DNA from: Brachyhypopomus gauderio
Lineage: Eukaryota > Chordata > Actinopteri > Gymnotiformes > Hypopomidae
Length of the DNA: 64,000 nt
Reading direction: 5' to 3'
Assembly (NCBI RefSeq): GCF_052324685.1
Contig: NW_027506897.1
Location: forward strand, 1,194,001-1,258,000
Of the stretch, positions 11,625-20,583 are shown in pieces. The first letter of the stretch is position 1. Each line of letters begins with the position of its first letter. The translations under genes were made by a program, and so were the position numbers. Below the pieces are notes generated by a model. It was not told the DNA's origin. It did no database searches and saw only the letters and a list, made by a program, of their open reading frames with translations.

Positions 11625-11675
11625 ATGAGGTGTGTGAGGTGTGTGTGTGTGCTGCTGCAGCTCGCCCTTGCTCAG
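11625..11675 (+). CDS. ccn4: ccn4 coding exon 1 (signal peptide)
   Basis: ATG at 11625 and 17 codons with a hydrophobic LLQLALA core; donor CAG|GTGAGT at 11676. The exon is repetitive (GTGTGTG), so the start rests on its position and signal-peptide character. Confidence 0.85.
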
Positions 11676-14600
11676 GTGAGTACACACACTCGTGTGGGCG
11701 AACTCAGTGGCACACGGAGAACTTTAAACCTTTGGTTTTAACTTTGACGCTCTTTCGCTGCGGTAGTGCGAGTGTGAACTGGGACGGACGGAACCATCGT
11801 GGCGAAGCGCCGCCAGCTCCAGTCACAGATCTTAGTTCACAATATTTACAATAATTTATCATTTAAACATGTGGAATTAGTGCAGCAGTGTTTATATTGA
11901 GGATTTCAAGGGTTGCTTAAACTACTGGATATACAGGCATGCGGTGATGTAGCTTACAGTCATGTTAATGTAATTGCATTTTATTATTCAGTGAATGATG
12001 TAAAATGATCAACGTCTCATAATATGAGGATTATTTCACTTCTTGATTAAATAGAATGCCCGTCCTTAAATTACTAAATAAACTACTATTTAAAAACTAA
12101 TTAATTGATGTACTGAGGTGGATTAAGTTGATATTGACGAGTATTGTTTTCACCATTTTCTCTCTCTTTTCTATAAAGGTCGTGTCCCAAAACGCCACCG
12201 ACGTGCCACTCACGACCACAGACGTGGACCCCGTAAACAGGACCCAGTACTGTAAATGGCCCTGTAAGTGTCCCAAGAGCGCCACCGCGTGTCCCCCCGG
12301 GGTCAGTCTGCTGAAGGACGGCTGCGACTGCTGTAAAGTTTGTGCCAAACAACCCGGAGAGACCTGCAACGAACGAGACACCTGTGACTACCACAAGGGA
12401 CTGTACTGCGACTACAGCGCTGACAAGCCGAGGTACGAAAAGGGCGTGTGTGCATGTAAGTGATTCCATATGCTACTCGATTGCTTTTGTCTACCATCTT
12501 AATTAATGCAGCACCTACTATAGACCTGTATCTCTATTAAATTATATTAATTTTTTAAGTATTTGCAGATGATTGAGGCTTACGAATTGACATTCTCACC
12601 CTTGTCATCATTTAATTTATCCATTTGTAGAGTTTGTAACAGAAATTAAGTTGTTAATGTGCATTTGGAGAGTTTGTAATATTAAATGAGCTAACCAGAA
12701 AAATGCGACACACATTGGTAGGATTTTTGAAAACAGATGAACAATTTAATAAAAACCAAACCTCTCAAATCCTTTTACCATGTTTAAACTCCTTAAACAG
12801 CCTCTGTTCATATGACAGCACCAGGGAGACCTCAAGATCTGTCATTATTAAAGCAGAGAAATTAAAAACAAACATGTCAACCTAATTGTGAGGCCGTACA
12901 CTATAGTGGAGATGTGTATGAAGGTGGAGATGTGTATGAAGGTGGGGATGTGTACATGAAGGTGGAGGTGTGTATGAAGGTGGAGATGTGTATGAAGGTG
13001 GAGATGTGTATGAAGGTGGAGATGTGTACATGAAGGTGGAGATGTACATGAAGGTGGAGGTGTGTATGAAGGTGGAGATGTGTACATGAAGGTGGAGGTG
13101 TGTATGAAGGTGGAGGTGTGTATGAAGGTGGAGATGTGTATATGAAGGTGGAGATGTGTATGAAGGTGGAGGTGTGTATGAAGGTGGAGATGTGTACATG
13201 AAGGTGGAGGTGTACATGAAGGTGGAGATGAGTATGAAGGTGGAGATGTGTATGAAGGTGGAGATGTGTATGAAGGTGGAGATGTGTATGAAGGTGGAGA
13301 TGTGTATGAAGGTGGAGGTGTGTATGAAGGTGGAGATGTACATGAAGGTGGAGATATGTGTATGAAGGTGGAGGTGTGTATGAAGGTGGAGATGTGTACA
13401 TGAAGGTGGAGATGTGTATGAAGGTGGAGATGTGTACATGAAGGTGGAGATGTGTATGAAGGTGGAGGTGTGTATGAAGGTGGAGATGTACATGAAGGTG
13501 GAGATGTGTATGAAAGTGGAGATGTGTATGAAGGTGGAGGTGTGTATGAAGGTGGAGGTGTGTATGAAAGTGGAGATGTACATGAAGGTGGAGATGTGTA
13601 TGAAGGTGGAGGTGTGTATGAAGGTGGAGGTGTGTATGAAGGTGGAGATGTGTATGAAGGTGGAGATATGTACATGAAGGTGGGGATGTGTATGAAGGTG
13701 GAGATGTGTACATGAAGGTGGAGATGAGTATGAAGGTGGAGATGTGTACATGAAGGTGGAGGTGTATATGAAGGTGGAGATGTGTATATGAAGGTGGAGA
13801 TGTGTATGAAGGTGGAGATATGTATGAAGGTGGAGACGTGTATGAAGGTGGAGACGTGTATGAAGGTGGAGACGTGTATGAAGGTGGAGATGTGTATGAA
13901 GGTGGAGATGAGTATGAAGGTGGAGATGTGTATGAAGGTGGAGATGAGTATGAAGGTGGAGATGTGTATGAAGGTGGAGATGTGTATGAAGGTGGAGATG
14001 AGTATGAAGGTGGAGATGAGTATGAAGGTGGAGATGTGTATGAAGGTGGAGATGAGTATGAAGGTGGAGATGTGTATGAAGGTGGAGATGAGTATGAAGG
14101 TGGAGATGTGTATGAAGGTGGAGGTGTGTATGAAGGTGGAGATATGTATGAAGGTGACTCCAATGAGAACCTGCAGTGTATATGTAACAACTGCAAGAGA
14201 TGCAGAGGTGCTATTATATTATCACTATTACATTATCACTATTATATTATCACTATTACATTATCACTATTTTGTTATCACTATTATATTATCACTATTA
14301 TATTATCATCATTATTGCAGTTTAGTACAAAGGGTTAAAGAGAAAATGGACATTTTGGACAGAGATGTAAACGTTGTGTTGCATGTGTCTGTCTGACAGT
14401 CTGTCAGTCAAGCCGTGTATTTTGGACATGCTCTGCCCCTATGGGAGTCCTGTACAGTACTGCAGGACCCTGTGTGAAGAGGTCAGCGAGGTTTGACGCG
14501 TGTTTCTGTGCTTCAGATGTGCTGGGGACAGGCTGTGAATATGATGGTGTGATCTACCGAAATGGGCAGAGTTTCCAGCCCAGCTGTAAGTATCGCTGCC

Positions 14601-16334
14601 TGTGTGTGAACGGGGCGATCGGGTGTGTGTCGCTGTGTGCTGACTCTCCGCCCCCCCGGGGGTGGTGCCACTCCCCCAAGCAAGTGAGAATTCCAGGTCG
14701 CTGCTGTGAGCTGTGGATCTGCGATGAGTCTCGAAAACCACGCAAGACCCGCCCCAGGCACGCCCCCCAGGGTGAGGACCACTTTACTGATCTACGCCCT
14801 AGACAGGCCCCCAGGGTGAGGACCACTTTACTGATCTACGCCCTAGACACGCCCCCCAGGGTGAGGACTACTTTACTGATCTACGCCCTAGACACGCCCC
14901 CCAGGGTGAGGACCACTTTACTGATCTACGCCCTAGACACGCCCCCCAGGGTGAGGACCACTTTACTGATCTACGCCCTAGACACGCCCCCAGGGTGGGG
15001 ACCACTTTACTGATCTACGCCTTAGACACGCCCCCCAGGGTGGGGACCACTTTATTGATCTATGCCCTAGACACGCCCCCCAGGGTGAGGACCACTTTAC
15101 TGATCTACGCCCTAGACACGCCCCCCAGGGTGAGTACCACTTTACTGATCTACGCCTTAGACACGCCCCCCAGGGTGAGGACCACTTTACTGATCTACGC
15201 CCTAGACACGCCCCCAGGGTGGGGACCACTTTACTGATCTACGCCTTAGACACGCCCCCCAGGGTGGGGACCACTTTACTGATCTACGCCCTAGACACAC
15301 CCCCAGGGTGGGGACCACTTTTCTGATCTACGCCCTAGACACGCCCCCCAGGGTGAGGACCACTTTACTGATCTACGCCCTAGACACACCCCCCAGGGTG
15401 AGGACCACTTTACTGATCTACGCCCTAGACACGCCCCCCAGGGTGAGGACCACTTTAACGATCCACTCGAGGCTCAGACTTAAGGTCGTTTTTATTTGTA
15501 GCATACCTTAAATTGCTTTGTGTATAAAATGTGCAATATATATAAACTCACCCTGCCTCAAGCTAAAGGCGAGTTTTCAACCCAGACCTTATTAAAACTG
15601 CTGTGGGTTAAGTATACATTAATAAGTATACATTATTAATTTTAATTCGCAAATTCCTATGGAAAAAAAAACTATTTGTGAAAAAAAAATCATAGCATTG
15701 TTTGTGACATGCTTGACAGTAAAATAAAACAACTAACGTTTTTCATAAATTTCTCAGTGGCTCTAAGCACCAATGAGATCTGGCACAAAAACTGCATTAC
15801 CCAGACCTCCCCATGGAGCCCCTGCTCAAAGACCTGTGGGCGGGGTGTGTCTATGCGAATCACCAATGACAACGCCCAGTGTGAGATGGAGAAAGAGACC
15901 CGGCTGTGCAACATTCGTCCTTGTGAGGTGGACATCACCAAATACTTCCGGGTAAAGACACCTTTCGTTGGTCTGGTTGTTTATTTGATATCTTGTATTT
16001 ATTGGCATCCTCTCATGGTAATTGTGCCCCCAAGCCAGGGAAGATGTGTCTGAACATCTACCGTGAGCAGCAGTTCCAGAACTTCACCATCTCCGGCTGT
16101 GTCAGTAGGAAACCGTACTGGCCCAAATACTGCGGCGTGTGTTCTGACGAACGCTGCTGTATTCCCTACAAGTCCAAGACCATCGAGGTGGAGTTTGAGT
16201 GTCCAAATGGATCGGTCTTCACCTGGAAATACATGTGGATCAACGCCTGCTTCTGCAACCTCTCGTGCAGGAACCCCAACGACATCTTCGCTGAGCTGGA
16301 ACCCTTCTTAGAGCCCAGTGAGATTATGAACTGA
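11625..16334 (+). CDS. ccn4: CCN family member 4 (WISP1), matricellular signalling protein
   Basis: Secreted Cys-rich matricellular protein of the CCN family, a Wnt-induced modulator of growth-factor and integrin signalling. Five coding exons follow the one-exon-per-module rule: 11625-11675 signal peptide (VLLQLALA core), 12179-12455 IGFBP ([20 protein letters not shown]), 14517-14771 VWC ([12 protein letters not shown]), 15758-15951 TSP1 ([14 protein letters not shown]), 16035-16334 C-terminal cystine knot ([38 protein letters not shown]). Phases 0, 1, 1, 0 join without a stop and give 358 residues; human CCN4 has 367. The [10 protein letters not shown] tail identifies CCN4 among the six family members. 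Intron 2 holds a 1.25-kb 18-bp array. The exon 3 donor is copied 16 times by a 45-bp array. Confidence 0.96.
12179..12455 (+). CDS. ccn4: ccn4 coding exon 2 (IGFBP module)
   Basis: Acceptor TATAAAG ends at 12178; donor T|GTAAGT at 12456. It encodes a Thr- and Asp-rich linker with NxT sites and then the 12-Cys IGFBP module, ending YEKGVCA. Confidence 0.95.
12901..14155. repeat. ccn4: 18-bp minisatellite in ccn4 intron 2
   Basis: About 70 units of GTGTATGAAGGTGGAGAT, with an insertion of ACAT giving longer variants mainly in the 5' two thirds. Stop-free in several frames on both strands, hence 431- and 289-codon shadow ORFs. Confidence 0.97.
14205..14316. repeat. ccn4: AT-rich ~15-bp repeat (ATTATCACTATTAT)
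   Basis: About seven units, 200 bases upstream of the exon 3 acceptor. Confidence 0.9.
14517..14771 (+). CDS. ccn4: ccn4 coding exon 3 (VWC module)
   Basis: Acceptor GCTTCAG ends at 14516. It encodes [20 protein letters not shown] through [12 protein letters not shown]. The donor AGG|GTGAGG at 14772 gives the phase 1 demanded by exon 4. Its last 14 bases are the seed of the following array. Confidence 0.93.
14758..15462 (+). repeat. ccn4: 45-bp minisatellite carrying the ccn4 exon 3 splice donor, 16 donor copies
   Basis: Unit: CACGCCCCCCAGG, GTGAGG, then a 26-base spacer with ACCACTTTACTGATCTACGC. The first copy is the real end of exon 3 and its donor. The GT step recurs at about 14816, 14861, 14906, 14951, 14995 and onward to 15443. 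Most units are 45 bp; a few are 44 bp by loss of one C, which shifts the frame. The donor hexamer is GTGAGG in most copies, GTGGGG in five and GTGAGT in one. Confidence 0.96.
15758..15951 (+). CDS. ccn4: ccn4 coding exon 4 (TSP1 module)
   Basis: Acceptor TTTCTCAG ends at 15757; donor CGG|GTAAAG at 15952. It encodes [20 protein letters not shown] with the WSPCSKTCG motif and [17 protein letters not shown]. Confidence 0.95.
16035..16334 (+). CDS. ccn4: ccn4 coding exon 5 (cystine knot) and stop
   Basis: The acceptor CCCCCAAG ending at 16034 restores phase 0 and gives YFR-PGKMCLN, matching the KAGKKC start of the family module. TGA at 16332-16334. The acceptor tract is short; the alternative AG at 16037-16038 would break the frame. 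Confidence 0.92.
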   Translation, partial: PGKMCLNIYREQQFQNFTISGCVSRKPYWPKYCGVCSDERCCIPYKSKTIEVEFECPNGSVFTWKYMWINACFCNLSCRNPNDIFAELEPFLEPSEIMN

Positions 16335-17203
16335 GAAGACCAGCGTTAACACCACAGATCCTCTGATACTTGGTGTGCTTTGCAGGGATTGGTGCTGGCG
16401 TGAGTACTGATTATAAGTGGATTCAGCAGATCAAAGTGCAATAAGGAACCTTTCTTCTGTGTTTGGGTTAAACATGTAACCAGACTGAGTGTCTATGAGC
16501 CACCGTGGAATTCAGTTTACTGGTGTGTGACTTGTAGAACCAAAGGTCTAATGGCACAGAAACTTCTTTGAAGGATCCATGAGGTTCACAGCTTGAAAGG
16601 AATTGAAGTGTCATGTCATTCAGAACTTGTTCAGAAAGGACAGAATATTGTTTCCCTTATGCTTGCCAAGGTCTGATGTTCCTTAAAGTCTGATGGTTCT
16701 TTAGGTCTGATGGTCCTTTAAGTCTGATTGTCCATTAAGTATGACATTTCATCAAGTCTGATGTTCCTTGTGCTCAGAGTAGCCAAAGAGCTTTTGTAAT
16801 CTTCGCTTGACCAAACGATATGGAAATGTGCATTTTGTTACAGTTATCTCCTAAAACCTTTGAAGTATGACAATACTGTGTGAAAGTCAAATCCTGGGCT
16901 CTGGTTTGTGGACACCTAGCGCAAGCTAGGACCAGATCTAATAAGACCAGATCTGCACCGCAGACACTTGTGGGCATGTCAGACATGCTGCTGTCATGAC
17001 TGTGGTGCAGTTACAGTTAGCAGTTGGGTTAGACTGAAAACATGACCAGCAGGTGTGGTTAGGCATACTGCCATAATATCCAGTCAGATGAACGCCTCTA
17101 TTTCCCATTAAAAGCCAAACCTGTAACACACAGGAACTGCAGTATTCTCTGATGAGGAAACATCTTAATTTTTATAATAACTATTAGTGTTGAGAACAAT
17201 AAA
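16335..17203 (+). other. ccn4: ccn4 3'UTR
   Basis: From the stop to AATAAA at 17198-17203. It contains degenerate ~19-bp repeats of GTCTGATGTTCCTT at 16672-16770. No other signal seen. Confidence 0.6.
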
Positions 17204-17599
17204 ACAATAATAATTTACAAGACCATCAATAATTATGGTAATACGTATCATTATTGTTCACTGTGATGATATTAAAAGTAATGGCTACATAATTATGATG
17301 TGACAAATTATTTCAGTTCTATAATTGCTCATGCGTAATGACACGCCACCAGTCTGATTCACATTTAATATTCACAGCAGAACTGTTTTCTATACGAAAA
17401 CATAATTGCCTCCCTTGTGTTTAGTTAGTAAGTGGGAGATCTGTTTCATCAGGTGGCATTCATGGCCAGAATCCCTCTGTGAGAAACAGGTCTATATTTT
17501 CCGGCGGAAGGACGGGAGTGACTGTGGCGCGCTCGGGTTTGCCACAAGTGTGAGTCTAAGAAACCAGCAGGCAAGTGTGGTTTAAAGAGCAATAGATTC

Positions 17600-17828
17600 A
17601 CAATAAACATGGCCCAGGCAGGTTTTAAACGTGGCCTAGGCGGGTTTTAAACATGGCCTGGGCGGGTTTTAAACGTGGCCCGGGCGGGTTTTAAACGTGG
17701 CCGGGCGGGTTTTAAACGTGGCCCGGGTGGGTTTTAAACGTGGCCCGGGCGGGTTTTAAACGTGGCCCGGGCGGGTTTTAAACGTGGCCCGGGCGGGTTT
17801 TAAACGTGGCCCGGGCGGGTTTTAAAAG
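17600..17828. repeat. 22-bp minisatellite (GTGGCCCGGGCGGGTTTTAAAC)
   Basis: About ten units between ccn4 and ndrg1, GC-rich with a TTTTAAA step. Confidence 0.96.
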
Positions 17829-17829
17829 T

Positions 17830-18361
17830 CTCACGCCTGTGAGGCCTCTCCATTCAGCTTTTGCTCACACCAAATAAATCATATGTGCACTAAATGCACA
17901 AGCACTTAACGCCTTTAGGCAGCATTAACACCCAAGCACGGCCACTACATCAGAGCCCAATGTGAGCTATTTATCAACATGGGAATATAACATTTAAGAA
18001 ATGTTCATACCTACAGTATATATTACTAAGCACATTATTTTCATGAATATGTTAACATGGTTCATAGCTGGAGTTCAATGTTTTTTATTGCTACATTTCT
18101 GCATCTTTTTTTGAAAGATATATTGTGCAAAATAAGAACATTCATAAATGCTGTGTATTTGTTTATTAAGAAAAGAAACTACAAACAGGGCATTTTATGT
18201 GAAAATTATATTATTTAAACAGTTTTGTTTTCCAGCAAAGGCATTTAATTACAATGTAAACACTTTCCCGAATATATTGTGCCTTGGAAAAGTATTCTCT
18301 TTGTTTTATCTTGTTCCTAACACATTATGCAGTGTGACTAAGGTGCAGGTGATACACAAAT
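17830..18361. other. Intergenic between ccn4 and the solo LTR
   Basis: AT-rich unique sequence, nothing recognised. Confidence 0.5.
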
Positions 18362-18702
18362 TGTGACGCTCGGTAGAGAGGCACGACGAACGTCGAACTG
18401 TGCAATGAAGAACGTTTATTGCTGAACACAAACACGAAGCTCCGTGCGGAGTGCGAACAGAAAAATACACCTTTCACACAGGCACGAAACTTTAGACAAA
18501 GACGAGCACAAGACATCGCGCTAACGCACATTAAATAGGTGAATAACACAGACCCACGTGACCTCGAGACAATGCACAGGTGTAACAAACGAACACGCTC
18601 ACAAACAACCCACGCCCACGGAAGTATAAACATGGACATAACGACACGCAGACAACGTAACGGCACGCCCACAGGGAAGGGTCCGGAGCTGTGACCGTGA
18701 CA
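18362..18702 (-). mobile_element. Solo LTR of an LTR retroelement, with 5-bp target-site duplication
   Basis: On the minus strand it starts TGTCACGG and ends GCGTCACA (TG..CA ends), with a TATA-like CTATTTAA and an AATAAA (plus-strand TTTATT at 18415-18420). The flanks are CAAAT at 18357-18361 and CAAAT at 18703-18707. No internal retroelement sequence adjoins it, so it is a solo LTR left by recombination. It has the same architecture as 25805-26136. Confidence 0.88.
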
Positions 18703-18707
18703 CAAAT

Positions 18708-19397
18708 GTTGTACCGTCTCTTGGGACTGGTACAGATGTTACATGCTCTTATCTTATACATTCATGCCCAAATAACTTAACACTGCAATATACTGCAGTC
18801 ATTGGTAAGATACAATACAGTTAACTAAACATACTTCAGCAAACCAGATTTTGTAATTTAAAAAAGCCACAATATCCAAGGAAAATAAGTATAAACTTAA
18901 AGTTATAAGAAATGGTACCCACAGTTGACATCTCTTGAATTCCTTTCAACACAATATAATGTACACATTTATCACACATCTCAAAGCCTTTTCATTACTC
19001 ATAACTATATCATACCAATTGTAGGATATTCATATGTGATAAAAAAAAAAAACGCATTGATTTATATACAAAGCACTAAAAGTAATATACATGAATTCAT
19101 GCACATCTATAGCTTCTAAAAGTGTCTGATATGTTAAAAGGTTCTGATAAACCATTTAAAGGCCATTTAAAGTTATAATCCATTTAAGGAGCCTGATAAG
19201 TTATAACCCTTTTAAAGAGCTTTTTAGTTTTTTTTTTAATCTTTTCGTGCAAGTGTACATTGGTCCACTGGGACACTCTGAATTCCCTGAAGATGTGACA
19301 CAATCTCCATAGGGTCAAGGTCAGGGTCAGGGTTAGGGTCAGGGTCAGGGTTAGGGTCTAACACAGCAACAGTCTCTTAATGGGCATTTTTGTTTGT
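18708..19397. other. Intergenic between solo LTR and ndrg1 3' end
   Basis: AT-rich. A short GGGTCAGGGTTAGGG run lies at 19315-19360. Nothing else recognised. Confidence 0.5.
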
Positions 19398-19403
19398 TTT
19401 ATT
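19398..19403 (-). terminator. ndrg1: ndrg1 polyadenylation signal
   Basis: AATAAA on the minus strand, just beyond the 60-bp array. The array would therefore be in the 3'UTR of the mature mRNA. Confidence 0.6.
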
Positions 19404-19437
19404 AGATATGGAGTAGAACCGAGCATGAGAAACTGGA

Positions 19438-20440
19438 GGTCCAGAGGGGTGTGTGGTTAGAGGGTGACACTCAGGACTATAATAGAACACCTCAGAGGTC
19501 CAGAGGGGGTGTGTGGTTAGAGGGTGACACTCAGGACTATAATAGAACACCTCAGAGGTCCAGAGGGGGTGTGTGGTTAGAGGGTGACACTCAGGACTAT
19601 AATAGAACACCTCAGCGGTCCAGAGGGGGTGTGTGGTTAGAGGGTGACACTCAGGACTATAATAGAACACCTCAGAGGTCCAGAGGGGGTGTGTGGTTAG
19701 AGGGTGACACTCAGGACTATAATAGAACACCTCAGAGGTCCAGAGGGGGTGTGTGGTTAGAGGGTGACACTCAGGACTATAATAGAACACCTCAGAGGTC
19801 CAGAGGGGGTGTGTGGTTAGAGAGTGACACTCAGGACTATAATAGAACATCTCAGAGGTCCAGAGGGGGTGTGTGGTTAGAGGGTGACACTCAGGACTAT
19901 AATAGAACACCTCAGAGGTCCAGAGGGGGTGTGTGGTTAGAGGGTGACACTCAGGACTATAATAGAACACCTCAGAGGTCCAGAGGGGGTGTGTGGTTAG
20001 AGGGTGACACTCAGGACTATAATAGAACATCTCAGAGGTGCAGAGGGGGTGTGTGGGGAGAAGGTGACACTCAGGACTATAATAGAACACCTCAGAGGTC
20101 CAGAGGGGGTGTGTGGTTAGAGGGTGACACTCAGGACTATAATAGAACATCTCAGAGGTCCAGAGGGGGTGTGTGGTTAGAGGGTGACACTTAGGACTAT
20201 AATAGAACACCTCAGAGGTCCAGAGGGGTGTGTGGTTAGAGAGTGACACTCAGGACTATAATAGAACACCTCAGCGGTCCAGAGGGGGTGTGTGGTTAGA
20301 GGGTGACACTTAGGACTATAATAGAACACCTCAGCGGTCCAGAGGGGGTGTGTGGTTAGAGGGTGACACTCAGGACTATAATAGAACACCTCAGAGGTCC
20401 AGAGGGGGCGTGTGGGGAGAAGGTGAGCCTCTGGCCTTCA
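19438..20440 (-). repeat. ndrg1: 60-bp minisatellite whose first unit contains the ndrg1 stop codon, ~17 copies
   Basis: The unit encodes TSEVFYYSPECHPLTTHPLW in the ndrg1 reading frame. The gene-proximal, most diverged unit reads SSEVSY-stop and then RPEAHLLPTRPLW. GAG GTC TCC TAT TGA in the gene aligns with GAG GTG TTC TAT TAT in the repeats. Units are 60 bp except one of 59 bp at 20221. The last codons of ndrg1 are thus part of the array. Confidence 0.95.
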
Positions 20441-20583
20441 ATAGGAGACCTCAGACGAGCGCCTTATCCTTGGCATGTTGTTTTTGGAGGTGCTCTCCAC
20501 GGTAGCGATGGTGTGGGACCGAGGACGGAAGGAGGACACACTGGTGGAGGAAGCAGACCGGGAGCGAGACAGTCGTGTCATGC
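20438..20583 (-). CDS. ndrg1: ndrg1 last coding exon
   Basis: Acceptor [28 protein letters not shown], a Ser/Arg-rich tail where family members carry phosphorylation sites, ending EVSY and TGA at 20438-20440. The final seven codons belong to the first unit of the 3'UTR array. Confidence 0.93.

Noticed and set aside
12848..14396. Frames of 204-431 codons (YEGGDV and HLHLHTHL types) in ccn4 intron 2
   Set aside because: 18-bp array in an intron flanked by well-phased ccn4 exons.
16021..16040. Alternative ccn4 exon 5 acceptor at 16037-16038
   Set aside because: It would break the reading frame into the cystine-knot module; the acceptor ending at 16034 keeps phase 0 and the conserved PGK-C start.
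19315..19362. Interstitial telomere repeat
   Set aside because: Only a few mixed GGGTCA/GGGTTA units; not a (TTAGGG)n run.
19377..20249. A 290-codon minus-strand gene of 20-residue repeats
   Set aside because: It has no start or leader of its own and lies after the ndrg1 stop within the 60-bp array. Reported instead as an in-frame 3'UTR repeat.
19440..20440. CRISPR-like direct repeats
   Set aside because: Units are contiguous and near-identical with no unique spacers, in a vertebrate gene.
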